Shown: positions 1 to 9,551, numbered from the stretch's first letter. The stretch: DNA of 42,795 nucleotides from Bacilli bacterium (GCA_013044175.1 JABEUY010000027.1:1-42795), one strand, 5' to 3'. Notes: a model not told the origin generated them from the sequence alone. Made by a program: numbers and translations.

Positions 1-77
1 ATGATACCTTTTTTACGATAGGGTCACAATCGCAAGCTTTTGACTATTGCCTTAACCTTTGCCATAGTACAAATCGT

Positions 78-106
78 TTGACATTTGCACAAACCGTTGC
101 TATGAT
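78..106 (+). promoter_or_regulatory. Sigma-A-type promoter of the cold-shock gene
   Basis: A perfect TTGACA -35 box at 78-83 and a TATGAT -10 box at 101-106 are separated by exactly 17 bases. Transcription would start near 113, giving a leader of about 50 bases before the cold-shock gene. A weaker second pair lies just upstream (TTGACT at 40-45, CATAGT at 63-68, also 17 apart), so tandem promoters are possible. Bases 1-40 show nothing recognisable. Confidence 0.75.
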
Positions 107-163
107 GTATGAGTAGGCAAATTTCAAGTAAGTACGTTTGTACTTCCGTAGGGGGCTTTTGCA

Positions 164-361
164 TTGCAAGGAACAGTGAAATGGTTCAATAGCGAGAAAG
201 GCTACGGATTTATCCGAGTCGACGGTGGTAACGATGTATTCGTACACTATACAGCGATCAACGGTGATGGATATCGTACATTAGAAGAAGGGCAACAAGT
301 CGAATTCGACATCGTCGAAGGACAACGCGGACCCCAAGCAGCTAACGTCGTTAAAATGTAA
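164..361 (+). CDS. Cold-shock protein (CspA/CspB family), 65 aa
   Basis: A single cold-shock domain that binds single-stranded RNA and DNA and acts as an RNA chaperone. The 65-residue length is normal for bacterial Csp proteins. Both nucleic-acid-binding motifs are visible: RNP1 as KGYGFI and RNP2 as VFVHY, plus the opening GTVKWFN strand. The start is a TTG at 164, supported by a GGGGG ribosome binding site about eight bases upstream (151-155); no ATG upstream fits. A consensus promoter precedes it and an intrinsic terminator follows directly, so it is probably monocistronic. The leader is short compared with the cold-responsive leader of E. coli cspA. Family assignment is certain; which Csp paralogue it is cannot be told from this window. 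Confidence 0.97.
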   Translation: MQGTVKWFNSEKGYGFIRVDGGNDVFVHYTAINGDGYRTLEEGQQVEFDIVEGQRGPQAANVVKM

Positions 362-393
362 TCCAGCCATCTATACATTAATTCATCGTATAG

Positions 394-421
394 CACCTCC
401 GCCTTGGAGGTGTTTTGTTTT
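394..421 (+). terminator. Intrinsic terminator after the cold-shock gene
   Basis: A perfect seven-base-pair GC-rich stem (CACCTCC at 394-400, GGAGGTG at 406-412) with a five-base loop is followed by TTTTGTTTT. It sits 33 bases after the csp stop codon. It also immediately precedes the ribosome binding site of the next gene, so that gene may depend on read-through. Confidence 0.85.
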
Positions 422-436
422 ATGGGGGGATCTCTT

Positions 437-1558
437 ATGCTTCTACGATCGATCATCCAAAAAGGCGCTTTGCTCAGTCTTCTTGCTGGTTATCTTACCC
501 TATCAACGCCAGCATGGGCAAGTACGACAAGTAGCATGCTATCCAATTCGGCCAATCCTTTACCGACAACACCACCGTCAGGCATCGTATCCTTATCGCT
601 ACGCTCCCTAAACGCTCTGAGCGCCAATCCGAACTTACTTCGTGCGCCGTTAATCAGCGACCCTAACGCGCCCTTTCAGTTAACATCAGTTCGGTACGAT
701 GCCAATCAACCGGAAATCCTCGTGACTGGAAAAGAGCAAAACCGAAAGCGCCATTTATTTTGGCCAAGAGTTTGGGTGCAGATCGACGACCTCGGAACCC
801 TTACCTTTGATCCACAGACTTGGATCTATCCTGTCACCGTCTCACCCAATGGGACATTTAGCGCGGTTCTCTACGATCCGTTTCTCGCTGACCATACCGA
901 AATCCAAGTAGCACCACCTTTATCAACCGCCCAGACTTCACTCAACGTTAAATTTGACACGTTGCAAGACATGTCAACGAAAGATTTTCTCCTCACCTAT
1001 CATGGGCAAGCAACCAATCAGCAAATCGGTTTGCTCACTTCCGTTTGGGCCGATGCCCTTGATCCCGGGATTCAAGCACTCGCTCAATCGATCACCGCTT
1101 TTGCGACGACACCGATGGCAAAAATTTTGGCCGTCTATAACTGGGAAGCGCGTCACATCGGGTATAATGGCGCTTTACTTGCTCATGGTGGTTACGGCTG
1201 GAGTACAGCCGAAGAGACGATTGCCACGAAAAAAGGGATCTGTGTCGATTATGCCAACGTAGCGGATGCGCTTTTACGATCAGTAGGCATACCAACAGAA
1301 ATGGTTCTCGGCTATGCATCCGACGGAAAAGGTAATGTCGCTGATAGTGGCAATAGCGGTCACGCTTGGAATCGCTCATACGTTAACGGAAAGTGGGTCT
1401 ACTTTGATCCCACTTGGTCGCGAATCTATGTGACGACGCCATCGCCAAATGCACCACCTGAACCGACCGACCTCTACTTCTATCAAGCGACGTGGTTTAA
1501 CCCGCCGACAAAATTGCTGGATCACAGCCATAGCATGTCGGCAATCGGCTACCAATAA
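437..1558 (+). CDS. Secreted transglutaminase-like domain protein, 373 aa
   Basis: The protein opens with a signal peptide (basic N-terminus, hydrophobic stretch, cleavage near the APAWA-type alanines). Its C-terminal half carries a transglutaminase/protease-like core (Pfam Transglut_core type). The catalytic triad is visible: Cys269 in GICVDYA, His309 in HAWNR and Asp324 in YFDPTW. Such domains in secreted bacterial proteins are usually cysteine peptidases or peptide-modifying enzymes rather than true crosslinkers; the substrate is unknown. The start at 437 is chosen over the in-frame ATG at 404 because a GGGGGGA site lies at 424-430, and 404 lies inside the terminator hairpin of the previous gene. 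A larger protein with the same core is encoded at 39991-41832. Confidence 0.88.
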   Translation: MLLRSIIQKGALLSLLAGYLTLSTPAWASTTSSMLSNSANPLPTTPPSGIVSLSLRSLNALSANPNLLRAPLISDPNAPFQLTSVRYDANQPEILVTGKEQNRKRHLFWPRVWVQIDDLGTLTFDPQTWIYPVTVSPNGTFSAVLYDPFLADHTEIQVAPPLSTAQTSLNVKFDTLQDMSTKDFLLTYHGQATNQQIGLLTSVWADALDPGIQALAQSITAFATTPMAKILAVYNWEARHIGYNGALLAHGGYGWSTAEETIATKKGICVDYANVADALLRSVGIPTEMVLGYASDGKGNVADSGNSGHAWNRSYVNGKWVYFDPTWSRIYVTTPSPNAPPEPTDLYFYQATWFNPPTKLLDHSHSMSAIGYQ

Positions 1559-1570
1559 AACCCAAGTCGG

Positions 1571-2068
1571 TCAAACCAGCACAGGATGGCTTTTAATTTT
1601 ATCAAGCACCTCTTGAATGATCAAGTGGTGCTTTTTCTTATGTTCAAAAAGGTATCGCCTCATCAAAGCAAATTGTTTCTTATCGATCACACCACGTTCA
1701 CATTGGTCGTCGAGCAAGGGAACAAAAAGTGCCTCTAAGGCAAGATAAGCGAGCAAGCGATACCCCCCGTCTTCATCATGATAGACAATGCGCATCGAAT
1801 GCGTGGTCGGAAACAACCACAAAAAGCGATCGAGTTCGACATGAATCGACTCAGGGGATAGATCTTGCAACGTGACGTCATAGACCGGCAAAGAAACCAT
1901 ATAGATTAGCCCTTCATAGGAACATTTTATCGTATCGATCGTCTTGCCCAGCACACGCATGATTCGTTGCGCTTTTATTTCAAGCACCCGATTGGCGATT
2001 CTTCGACTGCTGAGCATGATGACGACAAAAAAGAGAAAACCAAAAGCAAATGCTAAGATGGCAATCAC
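1571..2068 (-). CDS. Small membrane-anchored protein of unknown function, 165 aa
   Basis: I do not recognise the family. One strongly hydrophobic segment at residues 2-19 (rich in Ile, Leu, Phe and Val) is followed by a basic stretch and a soluble, charged domain of about 140 residues ending in a Lys/His-rich helix, so it is probably an N-terminally anchored cytoplasmic protein. The start chosen is the GTG at 2068, one base after the stop of the upstream diguanylate cyclase gene. The GGGGGAG inside the last cyclase codons gives a well-spaced ribosome binding site. This implies translational coupling and a related job, perhaps modulation of the cyclase. A longer reading from 2134 or 2197 would overlap the cyclase and lacks a good ribosome binding site. 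Confidence 0.7.
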   Translation of the reverse strand: MIAILAFAFGFLFFVVIMLSSRRIANRVLEIKAQRIMRVLGKTIDTIKCSYEGLIYMVSLPVYDVTLQDLSPESIHVELDRFLWLFPTTHSMRIVYHDEDGGYRLLAYLALEALFVPLLDDQCERGVIDKKQFALMRRYLFEHKKKHHLIIQEVLDKIKSHPVLV

Positions 2069-2069
2069 T

Positions 2070-3596
2070 TTAATCTCCCCCTTGAAAAACCACTGCTCGA
2101 TTGCGACCAAGAAATTTCGCGCGATATAAAGCATGATCGGCCGCGCGAAACAGTTCGTCCGTATGCTGACCATCATGCGGAAACGTCGCGACACCAAGAC
2201 TCATCGTGAGATGTTCATCAGGCTGCGACTCCTCACGCTCAAACTTCGCAGAAGCGACCGCGATCCGTACCTGCTGAGCATATTGAAAGGCGATTTCCTT
2301 GGTCACACCATACATCAAGATCACAAATTCCTCGCCACCGAAGCGACAAACGATACCCTGGTCTGCGATGACGCTGCGCAAAATAAACGCCACTTTTTGC
2401 AACACTTCATTGCCCGCTGCGTGGCCATTGGTATCATTGTAGATTTTAAAGAAATCGACATCAGCGATGATCAGCGAAAGAGCTTGTGAAGCTTCTTTCG
2501 CTTCATCAAGCAAATTAAAAAACATCGTCTGAAAATACCGTTGATTATATAACCCTGTCAACCCATCCGTCTGAGCGATCAATTCCGTTTGGTTGAAGAC
2601 GCGAGCATTCTCGATCGCAAGCGCCGCTTGGGTCACGATCGGCATGATGCTTTCGAGCGATTCATCCGTGATCGGCTTTTTGTTCACTAAGTTATCGATC
2701 ACGAGGATACCAACGATTTTACTTCGATTCAATAGGGGTACAACGGCAAATTCCTGCATCGAAAAAGCGGCAGCAAGCTGTCGTTGTATCGGATCATGTG
2801 GATCGATGTCACGGATAATAATAGGCCGTTCAATCATCAAACTATGATAAAAAACGGTTGATTTATCATTTAAAGAAAAAGTCATGCTTTGCAATAACGC
2901 ATTGAGCTCATGGTTTTGAAGCCGTGCTTGATTTTGTAACTCGATAAAATCAGGAAGTCGCATATGACTCGATACGACATCCTGCCAAATCATATGCCCT
3001 TCTTGGACATTCATGGGTCCGATGCCGAATAAGCCCGATACGGATAGCCGTGTATCGGAAGCAATAAAGAGAAAAGCGCGATTAAATCCTAAACCATACC
3101 CTGCTGTAATCGCCGTCAAAATAATATGAATAAGTCGATCCAATTCGAGTGTACTTTGTAACGCAATGCTGATATCGCGCAAGATCTGAAGGTTTTTGGA
3201 CTGTAGTAAGAGTCGTTCCATCCAGCGTAGATGACGCTCACGAAGTCGAAATAGCCAGCGTACGGAAAAGCCAAATACAAATGCGATCACCACATAAAAG
3301 GAAGCCCAAACGAGAAAGCCATGAATGGGATTGGGAGGCAGCCATAGCGCAAAGATCGCATACGTTGCCACAAGAATGGCTCCCGTTACTTCAAAGCTAT
3401 ACGCGCCAGCAAGAATCACAAAAAGATTTAACCATCGAAGCGATATCGGCGAGAATATTTTCGCGCCAACTAAGACGACGAGCGCCAGCGATAGGACAAA
3501 AACCAATCGATTGAAACGATCAGGTAGCATATGACGCACAAAATTGATGATCAAACCAAATAAGGCAACGGCTAGAAAGAGAAGTCCTATCATCAT
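2070..3596 (-). CDS. Membrane GAF-GGDEF diguanylate cyclase, 508 aa
   Basis: This would synthesise the second messenger c-di-GMP from two GTP. The N-terminal ~120 residues hold several hydrophobic membrane helices. A GAF-like sensor domain follows at about residues 150-330, then a GGDEF domain at about 345-505. The active-site loop reads GGEEF at residues 420-424, the form found in active cyclases. The upstream metal-binding Asp (ADVDFFK) and the substrate-binding NDTNGH segment are also present. The RxxD product-inhibition site expected five residues before GGEEF is absent (ADQG instead), so feedback inhibition at the usual I-site is unlikely. The start is an ATG at 3596, with GGAGG six bases upstream. 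The next gene begins one base after the stop. Confidence 0.93.
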   Translation of the reverse strand: MMIGLLFLAVALFGLIINFVRHMLPDRFNRLVFVLSLALVVLVGAKIFSPISLRWLNLFVILAGAYSFEVTGAILVATYAIFALWLPPNPIHGFLVWASFYVVIAFVFGFSVRWLFRLRERHLRWMERLLLQSKNLQILRDISIALQSTLELDRLIHIILTAITAGYGLGFNRAFLFIASDTRLSVSGLFGIGPMNVQEGHMIWQDVVSSHMRLPDFIELQNQARLQNHELNALLQSMTFSLNDKSTVFYHSLMIERPIIIRDIDPHDPIQRQLAAAFSMQEFAVVPLLNRSKIVGILVIDNLVNKKPITDESLESIMPIVTQAALAIENARVFNQTELIAQTDGLTGLYNQRYFQTMFFNLLDEAKEASQALSLIIADVDFFKIYNDTNGHAAGNEVLQKVAFILRSVIADQGIVCRFGGEEFVILMYGVTKEIAFQYAQQVRIAVASAKFEREESQPDEHLTMSLGVATFPHDGQHTDELFRAADHALYRAKFLGRNRAVVFQGGD

Positions 3597-3651
3597 CCCG
3601 TGCCTCCAGTGCGCTTTGTCGTTAGTTCATCAGTAACACGTGAAGCACGTA

Positions 3652-3695
3652 AAGTCAAGAAAAGCAGGTCACTAGGGATTTCCTAAGTGACCTGC
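3652..3695 (-). terminator. Intrinsic terminator after the amylopullulanase gene
   Basis: A ten-base-pair perfect stem (GCAGGTCACT at 3664-3673 against AGTGACCTGC at 3686-3695) can extend inward with an AGG/CCT pairing. On the minus strand it is followed by a T-rich run (TTTTCTT). It lies 54 bases past the stop at 3750, and separates the enzyme gene from the diguanylate cyclase. Confidence 0.75.
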
Positions 3696-3749
3696 ATCCT
3701 CATGGTCTACATGAATGGTCATGGTAAGCACATAGCGATTCCTTCATGC

Positions 3750-6700
3750 TTACTCATGATGTTTTGGATGATTTTTTCTTTTTTTATCTGAATGTGTCGG
3801 TTTTACAAGCATGTAATTCGAACTACCCGTCAAAGTAAAGCTCATATTGCCTTGTGATACGTTCTCTGGTACGGTCACAAAAGTCCCATCAGCCTGCCCT
3901 TGTTCTACCACATCACCGACTTGGATATGGCGATTCGTGATCGTTAGCGTCATTGGCGAAGAAGAAGTGCCTTGACCAGAAAGTTGCACGCCAAAGTAAA
4001 GAATACCTTTTTGTCCTTTCGCTACGTAAGGGCGAAGCGAAGAGGATTTCCCTTTATACAAGGAAACTTTCACGGGTGTTAAAAAGGCATTTGCCGGTAT
4101 GGAAAGGCTCACCTGATTACCATGCCGTGACGCGAACGATACGTTGCCACCCTCCACGGAGATCAAAGCTGACGCTACTTGCTTAGCGGGTGGTAAGGAG
4201 TAAGCCGCTTGACTCACCGCATAGCTATCCGTGTTAACGGCAGCGACTTTATACACGCTCGTCAGCATACCGGACGCATCCGTATAAGACAGGAATTTAC
4301 CTTCATGATCGGTTGCCGTGACCGTAGCGATCGGTTTGAAGCTACTGTCAGCTTGTTGTTGATAGACGGTGTAGGAAGAGGCACCTTTCACACGATCCCA
4401 TGTTAAGCGATTCCCTTGTGGCGAATTCGTCAAAGAGACCGTGCCCATCGCGAGATTTTTCGCAGGAATGACCGCCGTATTGCTGAGAAGCGTCCCTTGA
4501 TCCGTAGAAGCTCTAACAACCAACGTAACCGGATTTTGCTTACGCAGTTTTGTCACAGCAAAGGTCAATACTGACGCTGGCAAACGAGGACTTACACGCT
4601 TTGTTTCACCGTTTGCAGACACTTCGTAAACGGCATAACCACGCGCATTGGCAACGGGCGTCCACGACAGTGTCGTTGCTGTCGCCGTTGCGTTATTTTG
4701 CATCGCAGCAACTGGTCCTTGCGGCGTAACGAGAATCGCACCTTGGTAAGCGATAAGGTTCATCGAAACTGCACCATTTTGTACCGTATACCACGTGTTG
4801 CTCAGTTCATCAAGCAACTGCGTTCCATCTGCAAGAGTACCCTTGACAGGAATCGAAACTGTCGTTGCTGTCGCCGCATTATTGATCGCTACGATTGCCG
4901 CAGCATTTTGTGCTGATGCGCCAAATACATCCTGACCGCCTGTGATGGTTCGACCAAACGCATACACACTACCACTTGTGTATAGCGGTGTGAACGTACC
5001 CGTTTGTAACACAGGATTAGCATTTCGAATGGCACCGAGAAGACGATAGTGATTTAGCAGATCCTGATTGGCAAATCCCCATGGATACGTGCCGCGATCG
5101 AGCGGATCTTTGTACCCGGTCGCCCCTGCTTCATCACCATAATAGACGGTAGGATCGCCGGGAAAACCAAATTGGAAATCAGACACTAATTTCAACTTCG
5201 CGATACCGACTTGTTGTTGCGCTGCTGTCGGTTGGTAGGTAGCTTGTTGAAGTGCTGTCATCGTCGTCGGACTCGGCACACCTTCCAGTACGGAAAGAAT
5301 GCGCATCGTGTCATGACTATCGATAAGATTCATCATCGCATAAAACGATTGAAGCGGATAATCGCTGTAAAGCGTCATCAATTCACGATTAAAACCTGCC
5401 GCATTCACCGCATTGTGTTGCTCATTGCCATCATTGTAGTTTCCGGCAAAAAAGTCGAGAACGGCGTTGCGGAATTGATAATTCATCACCGAGTCAAACG
5501 TCGAACCGGTTAACCAGTCCGTACCTGCCGGCGTCGCGCCACCATCATTCGATGCGTTATTCCAAACTTCACCGATGATCGCAGCATTAGGATCAACTTT
5601 TTTCACCGCTTGGCGAAATGCAGACCACCACGGCACACTGAAGTTGCTATTGTCCGCTGAGTCTAATCGCCATCCGGAAGCACCTTGGGTAATCCAATAC
5701 GGTCCAACCGTATTATCCACAAAGTTTTGATAAGACGGATTGTTCGTGTTCGTCAATGGCAACGTGTCATAGCCAAACCAGGAATTATACGGTGGCGTTT
5801 GTCCCGGTGCCCATTGATACCACGAATAATACGGTGAATTCGTATTGACTTGGCCGTTTTGATAAGCACCGTTCGTGCTGCCATACGCACCGAAGCGATT
5901 AAAGTAGGTGCTATTACTGCCTGTATCTTCGAAAGCCGTATCTAAAATGATATGCATACCCTTGGCTTTCGCGTCTTTAACCAGATTGAGATAATCTTGC
6001 ATCGTGCCAAAACCGGGATCAACTTGCATGAAATTGCCCGTATCATACTTATGCACCGATTCCGATTGGAAAATCGGCGTAAGGTACAACGTATTGACGC
6101 CTAGACTTTGCAAGTAATCCAGTTTATCTTGAATACCTTGCAAGTCACCGCCAAAATAGTCGATGTTGTATTGGCCATTACCCGCATACGCTGGATTCGA
6201 GCCTGTCGCCGGATCAAAAGGTAGACTATACCAATCCTTGTGAAATTGAATCGGTCCAAGATTCTCTGTCCCGTTCGCATTCACATAAACCCCTTGTTGC
6301 GTATTGGGATTCTCATCATTGGCGATATTGCCATTGAAGAAGCGATCCGGGAAAATCTCATAGATGACAGCATGCTTTAACCAAGTCGGCGTTTGATACG
6401 TCGGGTCATACACGCTAATCTGATAACTTGGTCCACCAGCTGTGAAAGAAGGTTGACCGACACCCGCTTGTTGCGATCCATTATCCGTATAGTACATCGT
6501 CTGGCCTTGATAGGCGGCGGAAAACTGATACCACATCAAGCCCCCTGTGATCTGCGTCGGGAACGTCGGATTCGGGTTGTTGATCGAATCGTAGACACCA
6601 TTTACCGAAGGAACATAAGAGAACGTTACCTTTGCGCCACCAGATGGCACTGTAAGATTGACATTCGCACCCGGATAAGAGACCGACCAAGCGTGATTTA

Positions 6701-9551
6701 GCGCAACTTTGTACTGATAGGAACCGGCAGGAATCGTCACCGTAAGCTGATAAAGATTCGGATTCACTTCAGTCATCGTCGTTTTTTGCGAACCAGGATC
6801 CCAGTTAGAACTACTGCCTACCGCCGTCTGAAAACTACCTGCAACGGTAGCCACGACGGACGCCCCTTGCGAAGCGGAACTGGGAATCGTTGCTTGCCAG
6901 TACGAATACGCAGATGGATTGGCATCCCCAGTCGCAGCCGTAATCTGAGCATTGGACATCGTAACTGGCGTCATCGGCACGCTGATCGGCGTCGGACTGT
7001 TAAGCGGTTGATAAAGCAAGGTTGCGTTTGAAGAACCTGCAATACTGCGCAAACGCAGTGTGATCGCTGTCCCTGCTTGAACAGCACCAAACGGCGAACG
7101 ATAAAACGAGTTGGTGGAATCATGATATAAGCTGTTAAACCAGTAGTTTCCCGAGCCAACAACGAGCGTCGCTGAACGAACGACATCCGTATTGACGACA
7201 CCATTGGTATCAGCATTCTGGTCATCCACCTGCACGGTATAAAGGCCAGATGGCAGCGTTTGCGGTACGGTAAAGGAGATGTTAGACCAACCACCGTTGA
7301 CGCCTGTCGTTGTACCAACGACGTTACCGTTTTGATCAACGAAAGATACAATAACCTTGCCTGCGCCAAAATCAACGTTCCCACCCGTTGCTGTCACGTT
7401 GGTTCCTTGCATCGCGGAAAACGTGTTAAAGGAAAACGGACTAAAAGGAACTGGGAAATTGTTGTTATTCGTGTCGGAAGGATGTAAGCCATCGCCAGAA
7501 AAACAAGCGATCGTCTTACCCGTAGCATCTTGAATATCAATACGATACCAGTTCATGCCCCCATTGGACGCCGTTGCTGTTGCCGTCCAAAGTTGATAAG
7601 GTCCCCAAGTTTTACCCGGTTTCATCGGAATGATCGTGTTTTGGCTCGTTTTCGTATCATAGATATTCAAGCTTGCGCTAACGACATTGCCGCTAAAAGC
7701 GCGAAAACCGATCGTAAAGGATGAACCTGGCGTCGGCGAAGACGTAGAGAGATAAGGTCCCGACTGCGATGTGTACAAACCATCCCATTGTAGGTTCGCT
7801 GTTGTCGTATAGGGCGTTACCGTAAAGGAAGTCGCTTGAACCTGTCCATTGGTATCAGTATTAAATTCGTAATTACCTGCCCCAATACCACTATTTCCAG
7901 TCGGAAGAACTATCGAAAGTGTCGTTGGCGATGAAACGGTAACCGCGGAAGAAGGAATATATACCGTTCCATTGACATTATTCGTTAGATATACGGAAGT
8001 TTGGCCTTGAGCAAAAGAAGTTTTATTTCCCGATACCTGAATTGTCGTTGCTCCATAACCTGCCTGCAATGAAGTTTTATCCAACGATATCGCTTGACCA
8101 GAAATGTTCCAGGTATAGGATTGTTTCGCGATGGCACCATTGGCATCCGTCACTTGAGCAGTAAACGTAAAAGAACCGATTTGCGTCGGTGCCCCAGATA
8201 GTTGACCGGAAGTTGATAATTGAATCCCTTGCGGCAAACTCCCTGATGAAATTCCCCAAGTAAACGGCGCAGTACCACCTGATTCTGATAAGGATTCAGA
8301 ATAAGATTGATTTGCTGTTGGATTAGGCAAAGAAGATTGTAACGTAGTGATCGCCGGAGCAGGATTCACCGCAAGTTGTTCCAGTTCATCGTACACGGCA
8401 CCCGTGACATCTGTCGCTTGAGCAGTAAAATAATAGTTTCCTGCCGTCGTCGGTGTCCCCGAAAGCTCACCGGCCGAAGATAACGTTAACCCTGTTGGTA
8501 ATGGTCCTCCATAAACCGAACCTGTCACCGACTGCCATGTCGGCGAAGTCGTTGTCCCATCCGTCAGAAGGGCACTGTTCGTCGAATAGGGCGCCCCTGC
8601 TGTTGCCGGCGCTAACGTCTGACCAAGAACATGCATGGTATACCAGTACGTAACCGTATTGACACCATCGGTCGCTTGCACCTGAAACGTATAATTGCCA
8701 GCTGCCGTCGGCATTCCACTGATGGTACCGTTTGCACTTACTTGAAGACCTGGAGGAAGAGCACCCGGTATGCGAAAACTGGCAAGATCGACGTTTGATT
8801 TGGACACCATCGACGTCTCGTAGACATAGCCATTGGCCCATCCGTCAATGCCCCAATGCATCACGACTGGCGGATTTTTCGTCGTAAGCAAAGAACCGGC
8901 GTAACCGATCGTACCCCAAGCACCCGGTGTAAGTGCCGCACTGGTTCCGACGGTAAATTGATAATTTTTCCCTCCGCCCAACGAATTACTATCATACGAA
9001 TTTTGATTATTGTTAAAATACATCGTTACTAAGTTCGTAGGATTTCCAGCTTCAGTGGTTGGAATCGTGATCGTTCCCATCCAATCGGCACCTTGTTTGG
9101 TCATCGCAAGATGCTGCGTATTGCTCCAATCGTTATTAAACACATAATTCATCGTGATCGAACTACTGGTCGAAGCAAGTGATCCCTGATAAACAAAAGT
9201 AACCTGATTCCCAGGTAAAATCGCTTGCTGATTATATACCGAGCCCATTACTGTAGGTATACTGTAATTAGACGATGAATTACTATCCCATGTCTGTGTT
9301 GAACCGCTGTCATGAAAAACGGCATTGATCTCAGGCATCGGCAAGATCGACCATGTAACACCGGAAGCTTCTGATGCCGTTAAGGTTTGACTAAACGGTT
9401 GACCAACGACAGCATCGCTGATCGATGATGTCGAAATCGAAAGAGAAGTTGCAGCAAGTGCCGTCAGATTAGAAAGTGGCAATACCGTACCACCGATACT
9501 GATCAGCACGACCATAAGCGCTTGCATCCATTGATAAAAACGTTTGCGCAA
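3750..9551 (-). CDS. Giant secreted amylopullulanase-type GH13 glycoside hydrolase, 1,933 aa
   Basis: Secreted starch/pullulan-degrading enzyme. In order: signal peptide (1-34); three putative-Ig (He_PIG-like) units within 46-484, the first interrupted by about 190 residues that look like a carbohydrate-binding sandwich; an amylopullulanase-type N-domain around 800-900 (SFYRSPFGAV); a pullulanase X25-like module around 912-1000 (WDPGS, YQYKVALN); a GH13 barrel from about 1055; two fibronectin-III-like domains (about 1612-1800); a last beta-rich domain; and a basic Lys/His tail. Catalytic residues are Asp1297 (GWRLDS), Glu1328 (IIGEVW) and Asp1414 (SHDT). Region I reads DTAFED, where most GH13 enzymes have DxVxNH. 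The start is a TTG at 9551 with AGGAGG nine bases upstream. No SLH or sortase anchor is seen; cell attachment may use the basic tail. Confidence 0.93.
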   Translation of the reverse strand: MRKRFYQWMQALMVVLISIGGTVLPLSNLTALAATSLSISTSSISDAVVGQPFSQTLTASEASGVTWSILPMPEINAVFHDSGSTQTWDSNSSSNYSIPTVMGSVYNQQAILPGNQVTFVYQGSLASTSSSITMNYVFNNDWSNTQHLAMTKQGADWMGTITIPTTEAGNPTNLVTMYFNNNQNSYDSNSLGGGKNYQFTVGTSAALTPGAWGTIGYAGSLLTTKNPPVVMHWGIDGWANGYVYETSMVSKSNVDLASFRIPGALPPGLQVSANGTISGMPTAAGNYTFQVQATDGVNTVTYWYTMHVLGQTLAPATAGAPYSTNSALLTDGTTTSPTWQSVTGSVYGGPLPTGLTLSSAGELSGTPTTAGNYYFTAQATDVTGAVYDELEQLAVNPAPAITTLQSSLPNPTANQSYSESLSESGGTAPFTWGISSGSLPQGIQLSTSGQLSGAPTQIGSFTFTAQVTDANGAIAKQSYTWNISGQAISLDKTSLQAGYGATTIQVSGNKTSFAQGQTSVYLTNNVNGTVYIPSSAVTVSSPTTLSIVLPTGNSGIGAGNYEFNTDTNGQVQATSFTVTPYTTTANLQWDGLYTSQSGPYLSTSSPTPGSSFTIGFRAFSGNVVSASLNIYDTKTSQNTIIPMKPGKTWGPYQLWTATATASNGGMNWYRIDIQDATGKTIACFSGDGLHPSDTNNNNFPVPFSPFSFNTFSAMQGTNVTATGGNVDFGAGKVIVSFVDQNGNVVGTTTGVNGGWSNISFTVPQTLPSGLYTVQVDDQNADTNGVVNTDVVRSATLVVGSGNYWFNSLYHDSTNSFYRSPFGAVQAGTAITLRLRSIAGSSNATLLYQPLNSPTPISVPMTPVTMSNAQITAATGDANPSAYSYWQATIPSSASQGASVVATVAGSFQTAVGSSSNWDPGSQKTTMTEVNPNLYQLTVTIPAGSYQYKVALNHAWSVSYPGANVNLTVPSGGAKVTFSYVPSVNGVYDSINNPNPTFPTQITGGLMWYQFSAAYQGQTMYYTDNGSQQAGVGQPSFTAGGPSYQISVYDPTYQTPTWLKHAVIYEIFPDRFFNGNIANDENPNTQQGVYVNANGTENLGPIQFHKDWYSLPFDPATGSNPAYAGNGQYNIDYFGGDLQGIQDKLDYLQSLGVNTLYLTPIFQSESVHKYDTGNFMQVDPGFGTMQDYLNLVKDAKAKGMHIILDTAFEDTGSNSTYFNRFGAYGSTNGAYQNGQVNTNSPYYSWYQWAPGQTPPYNSWFGYDTLPLTNTNNPSYQNFVDNTVGPYWITQGASGWRLDSADNSNFSVPWWSAFRQAVKKVDPNAAIIGEVWNNASNDGGATPAGTDWLTGSTFDSVMNYQFRNAVLDFFAGNYNDGNEQHNAVNAAGFNRELMTLYSDYPLQSFYAMMNLIDSHDTMRILSVLEGVPSPTTMTALQQATYQPTAAQQQVGIAKLKLVSDFQFGFPGDPTVYYGDEAGATGYKDPLDRGTYPWGFANQDLLNHYRLLGAIRNANPVLQTGTFTPLYTSGSVYAFGRTITGGQDVFGASAQNAAAIVAINNAATATTVSIPVKGTLADGTQLLDELSNTWYTVQNGAVSMNLIAYQGAILVTPQGPVAAMQNNATATATTLSWTPVANARGYAVYEVSANGETKRVSPRLPASVLTFAVTKLRKQNPVTLVVRASTDQGTLLSNTAVIPAKNLAMGTVSLTNSPQGNRLTWDRVKGASSYTVYQQQADSSFKPIATVTATDHEGKFLSYTDASGMLTSVYKVAAVNTDSYAVSQAAYSLPPAKQVASALISVEGGNVSFASRHGNQVSLSIPANAFLTPVKVSLYKGKSSSLRPYVAKGQKGILYFGVQLSGQGTSSSPMTLTITNRHIQVGDVVEQGQADGTFVTVPENVSQGNMSFTLTGSSNYMLVKPTHSDKKRKNHPKHHE

